Assembly: GCF_020740795.1 (NCBI RefSeq)
Contig: NC_067283.1
Coordinates: forward strand, 45,435,659 to 45,499,658
Direction of reading: 5' to 3'
DNA length: 64,000 nt
Origin: Apus apus
Taxonomy: Eukaryota > Chordata > Aves > Apodiformes > Apodidae
Shown: positions 36,994 to 49,101 of the stretch, piece after piece
Layout: every line of letters starts with the position of its first letter
How positions within the stretch are numbered: the first letter of the stretch is position 1
Program-made: the position numbers and the translations under genes
Notes under the pieces: model-generated
What the model saw: the letters and a program-made list of their open reading frames with translations, nothing else
Database searches by the model: none
What the model was told of the DNA's origin: nothing

Positions 36994-37204
36994 ATAGGAG
37001 GCTATGGCTGCTGCTTTTGCAGCTATGAAAGGTCCATCGGGCTTGGGGAATTGTTATGGGTGTGGGAAACCAGGACACCTGAAAAAAGACTGTTTGGCAA
37101 CAAAAGAAGGGGCTAGACCTAGAGCCCCTGGGATCTGTCCAAGATGCCAGAAAGGACGTCATTATACTAATCAGTGTCGATCTAAATATAACTTCCAGGG
37201 ATAG
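36994..37204 (+). pseudogene. ERV gag remnant: nucleocapsid with two zinc knuckles
   Basis: Only the end of gag survives. The frame at 37004-37204 has two intact CX2CX4HX4C knuckles (residues 17-30 and 45-58), the RNA-binding signature of retroviral nucleocapsid, then a stop. Matrix and capsid are absent: the junction with the inverted LTR at 36993/36994 cuts them off. Two knuckles fit alpha- and betaretrovirus-like (class II) elements. Confidence 0.88.
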
Positions 37205-38030
37205 CTGCTGCAGGGAAACCGGTCACGGAGCACGGGTCAGCGTCACGCGCAGACACAAGTGCTACAGCCGATGTCCCAGCCTCAGCAGAGGGAAGCATCA
37301 GTGCCTCAAGTCTTCGCCCAGCAACAGCTGGCAGCGCTGGGCTGGAGCTGGCAACCTCCCACGCAATAATGTTACTTGACTCTTCTATTAATTTACTTTC
37401 AACAAATGTTTTGGGACCTTTACCCCCCAATATGCAGGCACTTTTGTTAGGAAGATCATCTACGTCACTGTCAGGACTCTTTGTATTACCTGGGGTCATT
37501 GACTCTGACAGCAATGAAGAAATTAAAATCATGGCATGGACCCCATTTCCTCCCTGTACAGTGCCGAAAGGTAGTAGTATAGCTCACGTGATATTGATTC
37601 CTAGGGGGGAAAACACTTCTTCCACCTATGAACCACAACAAAGGTGGGCAGGGTTTGGATCTACAGGGAACCCACAGATTTTATGGGTGCAAACCATTTC
37701 ACAAAAACGCCGTATGTGTCAATGCATCCTTATCTATAAAGGACAACAAGTAGCATTAAGTGGAATAATAGACACTGAAGCTGATGTCACAGTCATTTCT
37801 CAGGCCAAGTGGCCCCCATGATGGCCTCTTGCTAATGTATCTCAAGCATTGGCCGGAATAGGGGGAACTGGCAAAAGCCACCAGAGTACTGAGTTGATAC
37901 AAATCCAGAGCCCAGAAAGGCATATGGCCTCTGTGAAACCCTTTGTATTACCTGTCCCTATGGTTTTATGGGGGTGTGATGTGTTATCGCAATGGGGGAT
38001 TTCTATTCAGACCCATTTTTAGAGAGGGTC
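37205..38030 (+). pseudogene. ERV dUTPase/protease remnant
   Basis: The frame at about 37350-37821 starts with a dUTPase-like domain (LLLGRSS motif and a GVIDSD motif whose following Tyr is replaced by Ser). The protease follows, and its active-site D-T-G reads D-T-E. It stops at 37819-37821; the rest of the protease can be read to about 38021 with a stop. A dUTPase fused ahead of protease is a betaretrovirus trait. Both key residues are altered, so activity is not expected. Confidence 0.82.
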
Positions 38031-39240
38031 ATTGAAGTGCGCGACACCCGACGGTTAACTTGGAAAACAATCACTCCTATTTGAGTAGATCAATGGCCCC
38101 TACTGCTAGAAAAGCTTTGTGCCCTTCAAGAGCTAGTCATGGAACAGTTAAAGAGGGGGCATGTTGTGCCTTCCACTAGTCCATGGAATTCACCAGTTTT
38201 TGTTATTAAAAAACAAACTGGCAGGTGGCGCTTGCTCCATGACTTAAGAAAAATTAATGACACTATGGAAGATATGGGAGCCCTCCAACCAGGGCTCCCC
38301 TCTCCCACTATGATTCCCAGACATTGGCATCTACCTGTTATTGATCTTAAAGACTGCTTTTTCAATATCCCATTGCATCCGGACAATGCTCCTAAATTTG
38401 CCTTTTCAGTCCCAAGCGTCGATAGGCAAGCTCCATTACAGAGATATCACTGGGTTGTTCTGCCACAGGGAATGAAGAACAGCCCTACAATCTGTCAGTG
38501 GTATGTGGCTAGGGTACTTAGTCCTTTTCAGGCTGCAGTGCCTGATGCATTATTCTATCATTATATGGATGATATCCTCGTGGCTGCACAACACCAGAAA
38601 GTCACGGGGAAAGCTTTAGCCCTTGTCACGGCTGCTGTTACTAAAGCAGGCCTTTGTATTGCACCGGAAAAGGTTCAGAAAACAACACCATGGAAATATT
38701 TAGGTTGGCGCATAAGAGCTCAGACCATAACCCCTCAGCCTTTACAGATAAAGGCAAACATTTAACCCATAAATAAACATTTAACCCATAAAACCCATAA
38801 ACTGGGTCCAACCGCTACTAGAAATCTCCTATGCAGAACTAGCCCCTTTGTTTGCGCTGTTAAAAGGGGACACTGACTTACGTTCTCCTCGCAGTCTTAG
38901 CCCAGAAGCTGCTCAATCTTTACAGAAGGTTGCCATGGCAGTAATGGTCAGGCAAGCACATCGATGGGCCCCTGAGTTGCCTTTTCACCTTATTCTCTTA
39001 AATCCTGCCCAGCAGCCTCATGCGCTAGTATTTCAGTGGGATCCTCAAATGTCAGATCCCCTGCTCATTATTGAGTGGGTCTTTTTATCAAATCAGCCAA
39101 CAAAAACTATCTTACCCCAGCACAAGATGTTCGCCTTTTTGATTGTTAAGGCTAGGCAACGTTTGTTGTTGCTGGCGGGCGTGGACTTTTGCTGTATCTG
39201 TTGCCGGTTACCCATATTTATCTACAGTGGCTAAACCAGC
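38031..39240 (+). pseudogene. ERV reverse transcriptase remnant
   Basis: The open stretch at 38139-38765 carries RT fingers and palm, with catalytic VIDLKDCFF (D69 of that frame) and YMDD (142-145) still present. Stops lie before and after it. Just after it (about 38762-38800) a short duplication of ttaacccataaa breaks the thumb. The connection region continues in another segment at 38848-39234. It is betaretrovirus-like in sequence. The gene is broken. Confidence 0.9.
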
Positions 39241-39770
39241 GGTCAGACACTTTTGCTATGGCATTGGCAGATTATACAGGCCAATTTACATCCCATCCAC
39301 CTCAGCACAGGCTTTTTACCACTGGCTTTAATTTGCTACCTATGCCTAAAAGAAGCGACCAGCCATTACAGGCCCTTACAGTTTTTACAGATGGGTCTAG
39401 GAGGTCACACAAATCAGTCATTTTATGGTGGGATTCTCAGTCTAACCGATGGGACTCAGACATAACTCCTGTTCCCGGATCCCCTCAAATTGTGGAACTA
39501 GCTGCAGTTGTTCGGGCTTTTTGAAGGTGGTCTACCCCACTTAGTCTTATCACTGATTCAGCTTATGTTGCAGGAGTTGTTGAGCGGGTCGCAGCAGCAG
39601 TATTGCGTGATGCGTCACATCCTGATTTATTTCTTTTGTTACAGGAATTGATTTTTCTTTTAGATTTGCGGCCTCACCCCTATTTTATCATGCGTGTAAG
39701 GTCACACACGTCTCTACCTGGCTTTATTGCAGAAGGAAATCGACAGGCCGACTTAATGACCTTAGCAGTA
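39241..39770 (+). pseudogene. ERV RNase H remnant
   Basis: Visible catalytic positions are TDGS (about 39388), the Glu of VELAAVV, ITDSAYV and EGNRQAD. An in-frame TGA at about 39521 separates the second and third. It continues from RT as usual for pol. Confidence 0.82.
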
Positions 39771-40677
39771 CAGGTACTGCCAGATCGCATTGCACGAGCT
39801 AAACTTAGTCATTCCTTTTTTCATCAAAATGCAGGAGGGTTAAAACGACAGTTTGGGCTCTCTTCACAGCAAGCATCTAATATTATTGCTGTTTGACCTG
39901 ACTGTCAAAGACATTCCTTTCCTTCAGTAGCAGTGGGGGTGAATCCCAGAGGTTTACAAAGTTTACAATTGTAGCAAACGGACGTTACACATTGTCCGGA
40001 GTTTGGCAGGTTAAAATATGTGCACTCGTCTATTGGTACCTTCTCTGGTGCTTTGTTTGCTTCTTGTCATACAGGTGAAAAAGCGCGTGAGTTTCGAAAA
40101 CACCTTATGCGTGCCTTTGCCACCTTGAGCATTCCCTCTCAGATAAAAACGGATAATGGCCCAGCATATGTCTCAAAGACAACAAATGACTTCTTTGCCT
40201 TATGGGGTATAACCCATATCACTGGTATTCCTCATTCCCCTACGGGCCAGTCTTTGATGGAGTGATCTCATCAATCTTTAAAGCGCATTTTGCAACAACA
40301 GAAAGGGGGAATGGGGACTGCCACCCCTGAGGAACGATTACAGAAAGCTTTCGAATGTTTTTAATTTCTTAAATTGCTCTTTAATAGATGAAAATCCTCC
40401 AATAGTTCGGCATTTTAATGGAAACGCCTCCCTTGAGGCACAGACTAAAGCTCCTGTGTTGATTCGCGATCCTGAAACAGGTAAGGTTTTGGGACCTTGT
40501 CCTCTTGTCACATGGGGAAGAGGTTATGCTTGTGTTTCCACAGAGAAAGGCCCTAGATGGATCCCGGCAAAGAATGGGAGGCCCTTTCGTGAACCCTTAC
40601 TGCAATCCACAAACAGCAGCCCCGGCCCTACATCTGTTCATCAAACACCTGGAACCGCTGAAGCTGTTGACATCTGA
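39771..40677 (+). pseudogene. ERV integrase remnant
   Basis: The N-terminal HHCC zinc finger has both His, but the first Cys position has become TGA (about 39896). The core keeps TDVTH and KTDNGPAY and a Glu exactly 35 residues later, the D,D-35-E signature; the next codon but one region is broken by a TGA at 40262. A C-terminal beta domain (DPETGKVLGPCPLV, WIPAKN) follows in a shifted frame at 40456-40677. It is not functional. Confidence 0.88.
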
Positions 40678-40788
40678 GAAATCATCAGAACATTTGGGAA
40701 GGACTTTATTCTGACTCTTATAGCCATTGGGAACATGACTGGTTGTTTGGTTTTAATAATAATGGGAATAAAGCCCCAAATCCTTTGA

Positions 40789-41934
40789 GGCAACCCCCTT
40801 CCTGAGGAGAATGTATGGATTACATTGGCAAACCTGACCGGACAGGATGCCTTGTGTTTGGCTACTGCCTGTCCAAGAAACCCCTTTTCCACGTGTCTCA
40901 TTGGGTTGCCGCTGGACAAATGGCCAGTGCTGATGGCGCAGCAGACCATGGTCCAGGGCAGTAACCCTGCTAAGGTTTGGGATGGATGGACGCCCTATCT
41001 CCCAAGTGCCAAATTAGAACCACAAGAGATTGAGCTTTTCGGATCAGTAAAAATGGATTTTTGTGTCAAGTTTAATTATAGGGGAAAAAATCAATCTAGA
41101 GTATGGGATGTTTCTTCAGCTCACCCCATTTTTAGAAATGAAAGTGTTTGGTGCAATTATACAGCACCAAAAACATCTAAGTCCAGTAATGTTCCCTTGC
41201 AATTACCACCAGGAATGTTTTTTATTTGTGGAGACAGAGCCTGGCCCGCCATCCCTTCTTACATAAAAGGGGGTCCCAGTAGTTTGGCATGCCTTTCCTT
41301 ACTAACCCCTAACACATCTATGATTTTACAGCATCATTTTCCTCATAGAAGGAAATGTGGCATTCACGCATATACCCCTGAATGCGATGATAACCTGAAG
41401 TTTTGGTCTCTGGGCCAATGCTGGGCTGCATCCGTTTTTGTACCAGGGGCTGCAGCTGCGAAAGCCTTAGGGCTTTTAGATAAGCTTGGGTGCTGGCTTG
41501 CTAAACAAACTAATGCTACTAGCAAAGCATTGTCTGGTCTTTTGTTAGATGTTGACAGTGTTCGCCATGCTACATTGCAAAATACAGCTGCCATAGTTTT
41601 TCTGCTTTTAGCACAAGGACATGGTTGTGAAGATTTTGGGGGTATGTGTTGCATGAACCTGTCTGACCATTTGGAATCTATACATGCCAGCATCCAGTGG
41701 CTAAAGGATGGAGTTTCAGAACTCCGGGAAGAGGATAATTGGGATTGGTTGGACAAACTTTTTGAGGGATGGGGGCTGACGGGCTGGTTTAGGAGTTTGG
41801 TGAAAAGCATTGCATACGCTTTAGCTGTTTTTATTTTTACTGGTCTTTTTTCCCTGTATGTTACAGTGTTTACAAAAGTTAATGATGCACTCAATGAAGA
41901 AGGTTCTTTTTGTACAACAGAAAGGGGGAGATAA
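40789..41934 (+). pseudogene. ERV envelope remnant with long open frame
   Basis: Open from 40789 to the stop at 41932-41934. The first ATG is at about 40930, and no signal peptide precedes it in frame. It holds part of SU, then a Cys-bounded hydrophobic internal fusion-peptide-like segment (about 41415-41500). Next comes an immunosuppressive-like heptad region and a CX6CC motif near 41627-41653, then a membrane anchor (about 41815-41880) and a short tail. CX6CC marks the covalent gamma-type env class, and the wording is nearest to avian alpharetrovirus-like env. Compared with pol it is strikingly free of stops. Without a leader it is unlikely to reach the membrane as it stands. Confidence 0.87.
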
Positions 41935-42247
41935 AGGAGAAAATCTGGGGAGCAAAACTCAGAGCACTGATCAATTAATGGGAGGAGATATTCTGGCCCT
42001 TGGAGGTCATAAACCATGGGAATAGAATGCAGCTAAGTGAAGTGGAAAAGCACTGACCCTGAGAAGCAGGTAGTAAGAAGCCACAGTAAATCTAACTAAG
42101 GCTATGTTAGCAGAGGAATGTGCTAAGCCTGTGTTTAGATAAGGAAACTTGCGCTTAGCTAAAGAAGCAGCATTTTGACAAAGGCAGCCTACATGGAGTT
42201 ACGCTGAGATCATGCCTGGCGCGTGAACAGGTTAAGGGAACCAATGA

Positions 42248-42700
42248 GGAAAGGCTGAGAGAGCTGGGTCTCTTTAGTTTGGAGAAAAGGAGACTGAGGG
42301 GTGACCTCATCAATGTCTACAAATACGTAAAGGGTGAGTGTCAAGAAGATGGAGTTAAGCTTTTTTCAGTGATGACCAATGATAGGACAAGGAGTAATGG
42401 ATACAAATTGGAGCAGAGGAGGTTTAAGGTGAATATCAGAAAAAATTTTTTTACTGTGAGAGTGACAGAGCACTGGAACAGGCTGCCCAGAGAGGTTGTG
42501 GAGTCTCCTTCTCTGGAGACATTCAAAACCCGCCTGGACGCCTTCCTGTGTGATGTACTCTAGGTGACCCTGCTCTGGCAGGGGGGTTGGACTAGATGAT
42601 CTTTCGAGGTCCCTTCCAACCCCTATGATTCTATGATTCTATGATTCTATGATTCTATGATTCTATGATTCTATGATTCTATGATTCTATGATTCTATGA
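42248..42700 (+). mobile_element. CR1 insertion nested in the LTR
   Basis: A young-looking CR1 3' end. The C-terminal frame (42279-42563) is intact to its stop, followed by the 3' UTR (ggactagatgatctttcg) and about nine ATTCTATG repeats at 42623-42700. It interrupts ccaatga/acagg of the LTR. The same site is unoccupied in arm B. Confidence 0.95.
42623..42700 (+). repeat. (ATTCTATG)n CR1 tail
   Basis: Eight-base tandem tail at the 3' end of the nested CR1, longer than in the other CR1 copies in this window. Confidence 0.95.
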
Positions 42701-43641
42701 CACAGGAACAGGATGTGCGTGGACAGTGAAAATGTGTATAAAAGGCAGCCTGTGTATAAAATAAATGACATTTTGCTTGCATCAAGCTGCGTCCTGTCTC
42801 TCAATCGCCGCAAATTGTTCAGCTGCAACTGATGCTCATTTGACTGGTGCTTTCAGGAAATGTCCCAGTTGCTGCTCAGGCTCAATTCCAGTGACGGAGA
42901 AAAAAACAGTTAGGGCCCAGTTTTGCATTGGGCTCAGCTGTCACTTGGCACTGTGCTTCAGCACCAGCAGCCTGGCATCCCTTTCCAAGGGGAAGAAGCC
43001 CAGGGCACTCCACGCTCACCTGTGGAATCTCGGCTAAGGTGTCTACCTATCTGTAATATTTAGCTGTCATCCTGAAACAGGCGTAGGTCTGTATGCGATG
43101 ATACCTCAGCACAGCGTGTGGCATCTCTTGGCTTCTGGACGCCAGGTAAGAAGACAGAGGTAGGGGAGCAGCTCTCAGCTACAGCCCAGGGCACCTCCTA
43201 AGGAGAGTGTAAGTGTGAAAGCCCAGGCGTAGCCTCTGGGCTCAGTTCCTGTGATCCCAGCGTGCATCATGAGAGGACTTGTGATTGCCCTCCAGCTCAG
43301 AGCTTTACAAAATTAAGCTTCCCTCTTTTCCTTACAAACCTATTGTGTTCCTGCTCACCGACACAACTCCCAAGTGTAGCAATTCTGGGGTGTTTTGATG
43401 TTTAAAGCAAGAGACAAAATGAAAACTACCAGCATTCCTGATGTGTCTTCTGTTTAACTTCAGGGTGTTTAATTTTAAGCACAACTGGGGGATGATTTTG
43501 GAAGCTTCTCATGTGGTGCGTGTACCAGTGGTTGAGATGTACTCAGCTTGATGTGCTGATCAGCTGCTGGGAAGATTTGGCAGCAAGAGAACAAAACCTG
43601 GGGTGACAACCCTCGGCTGAGGCTGACCGAGGAGTTTGCTT

Positions 43642-44087
43642 GAGAGATGGAAGGAGGACGTGGAAGTCCTCCAATGCCTCCACAGGGCAACAAAGCTGGT
43701 GCAAGGGCTGGAAGGAATGTCCAGTGAGGAACGGCTGAGGACTTTGGCTTAGTCTAGTTTGGAGAGAAGGAGGGCCCACCTCCTTGCTCTCTCCCGAGGA
43801 GGGGAAGTGGAGAGGGAGCAGCCGATCTCTTCTTCCTGGCACCCAGTGATAGGACATCTGGGATTGGTCAGGGAAGCTTCAGTTTAGACTGGACATCAGG
43901 AAGCATTTCATTACTACGATGGAAATTAAACATTGGAACAGGCTTCCTGGGAGAGCTGGTTGGTGCCCCAAGCCTGTCAGTGTTTAAGAGGCATTTGGAT
44001 AATGCCCCTGACGACATGCTTTAACTTTTGGTCAGCCCAGAAGTCATCAGGCAGTGGGACTAGGTGGTCATTGTAGATCCCTTTCAG
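43642..44087 (+). mobile_element. CR1 3' fragment in arm C
   Basis: Counterpart of 22250-22695. Confidence 0.8.
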
Positions 44088-44363
44088 TTATTTGCTTCCA
44101 AACCTATTTGCTTCCCTTCTCCCCTTGCTGTTTCCCTTCCCCTCTCCTTCCCTCCCAATGAGTTGCCTGAAATGCCAGGGCTTTTTCAGCTCCCAAACCT
44201 CTAGGAAGGACACCCACCACACAGGTTACAAGTGCTGTCAGGATTTATTGTCTTTTGCTCAACCTCTTTCAGAGCAGATGCTCAGATGCTCAGAGCATTA
44301 AGATGGTGCACATAGACAGCCAGGAGCAGGCTGATGCAACCCTCACTTGAGCTGGAAAGAACA

Positions 44364-44717
44364 TCACTTGAAACCTGGCAGAGGAAAGCAAGAGCCACAA
44401 AATCGTAAACGCCAGAAGTTGCCTGGAGAAATGGGTGCCCAAGTGTCATGGTTAAGACAAGAGAAACCTTTGCCAGACACAGGACAGCAGAGAACTGACT
44501 GATGCACAAAGCAGGCGCTCTCCAGAACACACTGAAACGTGTCGGGCGGGAGGGTTTTCTTTCCTTTGTTGCGACTGGGTTTTTTCATGTGTATTTCTCT
44601 TGGCATCCAAAACAGAACCCAAGACATTCCCACAGCTCGTTGAGAATTCCTCTCATGTGCTTCTGAATTCTTCTTTTGCTTCAGCCCTTGTGAAAAGAGG
44701 CCCATCACCAATGTCAC
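44364..44717 (-). other. Cys-rich open frame in arm C, function unknown
   Basis: Third copy of the frame described in arms A and B, with the same seven cysteines. It is open in all three arms, but the arms are so similar that this is weak evidence for selection. Confidence 0.2.
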
Positions 44718-46004
44718 CTACCTCTTAGCATGACAAACTCCAAGAATATTGTAGCAGCTGAGAAGTCCCTGTACCCTAAAGACTGAGAAATGGAAGCATT
44801 TCACGAGGGCCCATCACTCACACAAGAGGAGGAGGAGGAGCGTGGTATTTTCCAGAGTATTCCACTTCTCGATGCCCATCATCCTTCTTGGCCTCCCAAC
44901 ATTGCTCCTCTGGGATTCCTGGCCATGGCAAGGACAGTCTGAGAGAGTCAGGGTATCCAAAACAGAACCCAAGACATTCTCACAGCTCGTTGAGAATTCC
45001 TCTCATGTGCTTCTGAATTCTTCTCTTGCTTCAGCCCTTGTGAAAAGAGGCCCATCACCAATGTCACCTACCTCTTAGCATGACAAACTCCAAGAATATT
45101 GTAGCAGCTGAGAAGTCCCTGTACCCTAAAGACTGAGAAATGGAAGCATTTCACGAGGGCCCATCACTCCCACAAGAGGAGGAGGAGGAGTGTGGTATTT
45201 TCCAGAGTATTCCACTTCTCGATGCCCATCATCCTTCTTGACCTCCCAACATTGCTCCTCTGGGCTTCTTGGCCAGCAATGGCAAGGACAGCCTGAGAGA
45301 GCCAGGGTATCCAAAACAGAACCCAAGACATTCCCACAGCTCGTTGAGAATTCCTCTCACGTTCTTCTGAATTCTTCTCTTGCTTCAGGCCTTGTGAAAA
45401 GAGGCCCATCACCAATGCCACCTACCTCTTAGCAGGACAAACTCCAAGAATATTGTAGCACCTGAGAAGTCCCTGTACCCTAAAGACTGAGAAAAGGAAG
45501 CATTTCACGAGGGCCCATCACTCCCACAAGAGGAGGAGGAGGAGCGTGGTATTTTCCAGAGTATTCCACTTCTCGATGCCCATCATCCTTCTTGGCCTCC
45601 CAACATTGCTCCTCTGGGATTCCGGGCCATGGCAAGGACAGCCTGAGAGAGCCAGGGTATCCAAAACAGAACCCAAGACATTCCCACAGCTCGTTGAGAA
45701 TTCCTTTCATGTGCTTCTGAATTCTTCTCTTGCTTCAGCCCTTGTGAAAAGAGGCCCATCACCAATGTCACCTACCTCTTAGCAGGACAAACTCCAAGAA
45801 TATTGTAGCACCTGAGTAGTGCCTGTTCCCTGAAGACTGAGAAATGGAACCATTTCACGAGGGCCCATCACTCACACAAGAGGAGGAGGAGGAGCGTGGT
45901 ATTTTCCAGAGTATTCCACTTCTCAATGCCCATCATCCTTCTTGGCCTCCCAAGATTGCTCCTCTGGGATTCCGGGCCATGGCAAGGACAGCCTGAGAGA
46001 GCCA
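44605..46004. repeat. ~352 bp tandem array in arm C (about 4 units)
   Basis: Unit starts near 44844, 45194, 45548 and 45898. Same copy number as arm B. Confidence 0.93.
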
Positions 46005-46614
46005 GGGCACGAGTGGTGCCTCCGAGGTGGCAGAGCAGCAGGAGAGAACCGAGCCAGAAGGGCCCAGAGAAGCCCTGACAGGGGGAGCTGCTCAGTGCTA
46101 CAGAGGACAAGAAGCAGCCCCCGGGGGCCACCCTTGGGGCCCACCCTGGGGGTCTGAGAAAGCTTCCTCCCCCCGGATGCGGGGCACGAGGGCCACTTTG
46201 GTGGAGCAGGAGCAGCAGGCACCTGGCCTGGCCAAAAGGGCCCCAAGGAGCCCTGGCAAGGGGCCGTGCTCAGTGCTGCAGAGGAAGGCAAAAAACCCCC
46301 GGGGACACTTACCAGCCCCGCCTGGGGGAAAAAAAGCCTTCCTCCCCCCAGCTGCAGGGCACCAGGGGCCACCTTCGTGGTGCACGAGCAGCAGGCAGTG
46401 ACCCAGCCAGGAGGGACCCGAGGAGCCGTGACAAGGGGCCGTGCTCAGTGCTGCAGAGGAAGGCAAAAAACCCCCGGGGACCTGGGCCAATCTGCTCCGG
46501 GGGAAAATTCCTTCCTGACCCCAGCAGAGCTGGCGATCGGCTGCTCCCTGAGCACGTGAGCACGACCTGCATCCTCAGCCCAAGGGCTGGTCATGCCTCC
46601 TGGGAGATGCCCAA
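46004..46614. repeat. GC-rich block, copy C1
   Basis: Counterpart of A1 and B1, with three ~175-base internal units. Confidence 0.9.
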
Positions 46615-46916
46615 GCCATCTGTTGTCCCTCAACTGGAGCCATCTCAGGGGCTTTCCACAGTGGCCAAATGCCCCTGGCGTGAATGATCTTGGAGGCAAG
46701 AATCCTTCCCACACCTGGCAGGACTCCAGGGGGTGCTCCAAAGCACAGGGACCCCTGGCAACATCTCTGCATCCCACTTCTTGCAGCTGCTGCCCCTGGC
46801 TCTGCAGGGGAAGAGGCCAGAGAGCTCTGCTCAGCACTTCCTCAAGTGCTCCTCCAGAAATCATTCCCTTGGCCTTGCCGTTGGCCTTGGTGGTTCTTCT
46901 CATGTCCTCAGGAGCT

Positions 46917-48122
46917 GCCATCTGTTCTCTGAGGGCACCCTTGAGGAACACCACTCATCACCTCCACTTGGACACTGAACTGTTGGCCACAACTCTCTGT
47001 ACTTAGCCACCAAGTGGTCCATCTGTCAAATCCATGTCATATCACTTTGGAGACAAATCCTTTGCACAAATCCAGATGGATGACATCAGCTGCTCTACCA
47101 CTATCCACCGTATCTGTAGCCACATTCTAGAGGGCCACCATATTGCACAGGCAGGATTTGCCCTTAGTGAAGCCATGGTGGCTGTCACCAATCACCTCCT
47201 TATTTTCCACGTGCCTTAGCAGAGTTTCCAGGAGGATCTGCTCCACAATCTTGCTGGGCACAGACGTGAGCCTGACTGCCCTGTAGTTCCTTGGGTCTTC
47301 CTTTCCCCCTTTTTAACAACAGGGGCTATGTTCCCTTTTTTCCAATCAGCGGGAACCTCACCAGGCCACCAGAACCCCTCAAATAGGATGGACAGCAACT
47401 GCATCCGCCGGCTCCCTCAGGACCCATGGATGGATCTCATCAGGTCCCATAGACTTGTTCACCTTCAGGTTCTTTTGATGGTCATGAACATGTTTCTCCT
47501 CCTACAGTGGGGGGAACTTCATCCTCCCATTCCTTGCACTCACCTGATCTTTGCAATGGATCACTTACCAGACAAGACTGATGCAGAGAAGTCGTTGACA
47601 ACCTCAGCCTTCTCAATACCCTGCATCCCTGGCTCTTCCCTTTCCTTCAGGAGAGGGCCTCCATTTCCCCCTGCTTGTCCTTTATTCCCAACTTACCTAC
47701 AAAAGACTTTCTTATTCTTCTTTGCGACCCTGGTGAGATTTAATGCCATCTGGGATTTGGCTTTCCTAACCTGATCCCTAGCTGCTTGGACAATCTCTCT
47801 GTAGTCCTCCCAAGGCACCTGCCCTTGCTCCCACTCTCTGTATGCTTCCTGCTTCAGTTTGAGGGGCTTTTAGGAGCTGCTGGCTCATCCACACCAGCCA
47901 CTTGGAGTTTTTACCTGGCTTTCCCATAGTTGGGATGCATCGCTCTTGGGCCTGGCGGAGGTGGATCCTTAAATATCAGCCAGCTTTCATGGGCCCCTCT
48001 TCCCAGCAGGATGTTACCCCATGACACTCTCTCAAGCAAATCCCTGAAGAGGCTGAAATCCTGCTCTCCTGAAGTCAAGGGCAGTAAGCTTACTGTGAGG
48101 CCTCCTTGCTGCCCTAAGCATC
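46917..48122 (-). mobile_element. CR1 body fragment in arm C (antisense)
   Basis: Counterpart of 25175-26380. It carries the B/C-type variants (for example near 47600 and 48005). Confidence 0.87.
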
Positions 48123-48123
48123 T

Positions 48124-48677
48124 TAGGATCACAGAATCATGCAACTATTCAGGTTGGAAAAGACCCTTGGGATCATTGAGTCCAACCATCATCTCTATTC
48201 TACAGAGTTCTCCACTAAACCACATCCACCAGCTCCACATCCAAATGAACCTTAACCATATCCAGGGATGGTGACTCAACCAGCTCCCTGGGCAGCCTGT
48301 TCTAGTGCTTGACAACCCTTCTGTGAAGCCCTTTTCCCTCACAGCAAATCCAATCCTCCCTGGTGCAGCCCCTCTAATACAGCCCCAGGTCACTTGCTGC
48401 CTTGCCAGGGGGCGGCATTATGACACGCATGTGACGAGGCCCCCATGCCACCCGCCTGCCATGGAGTCCAACCTGACTCTGCCAAGTTAACCTAACACTG
48501 CCAAATCCACCACTAAGCCATGTCCCTGAACAGCAGCACATCTACGGGTCTTTTAAGTACCTCCAGGGATGGTGAATCAACCACTTCCCTGGGCAGCCTG
48601 TTCTAGTGCTTGACAAACCTTCCGTGAAGCCCTTTTCCCTCACAGCTAATCAAACCCTCCCTGGTGCAGCACTTCTC
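48124..48677 (-). mobile_element. Two CR1 3' ends in arm C (antisense)
   Basis: Counterparts of 26382-26935. Confidence 0.8.
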
Positions 48678-49101
48678 AATGCCAGTCATCCTTCTTGGCC
48701 TCCCAACATTGCTCCTCTGGTGGCCATGGCAAGGACAGCCTGAGAGAGCCAGGGCATCTAAAACAGAACCCAAAACGTTCCCACAGCTCGTTGAGAATTC
48801 CTCTCATGTGCTTCTGAATTCTTCTCTTGCTTCAGGCCTTGTGAAAAGAGGCCCATCACCAATGCCACCTACCTCTTAGCAGGACAAACTCCAAGAATAT
48901 TGTAGCACCTGAGAAGTCCCTGTACCCTAAAGACTGAGAAATGGAAGCATTTCACGAGGGCCCATCACTCACACAAGAGGAGGAGGAGGAGCGCGGTATT
49001 TTCCAGAGTATTCCACTTCTCAATGCCCATCATCCTTCTTGGCCTCCCAACATTGCTCCTCTGGGATTCCTGGCCATGGCAAGGACAGCCTGAGAGAGCC
49101 A

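Larger units (their letters stand above)
41946..42812 (+). mobile_element. ERV 3' LTR (about 410 bp plus nested CR1)
   Basis: It follows a purine-rich tract (41921-41944). It begins at TGGGG and ends at CA (42811-42812). It contains TATAAAA (42737-42743) and AATAAA (42760-42765). A CR1 of about 453 bases (42248-42700) is inserted in it; the uninterrupted order is kept in the inverted piece at 36847-36993. The exact 5' border is uncertain. Confidence 0.75.

Noticed and set aside
42623-42700. Regular 8-base repeats as a possible CRISPR-like array
   Set aside because: Directly continuous repeats without spacers at the end of a CR1 element, in a vertebrate genome.
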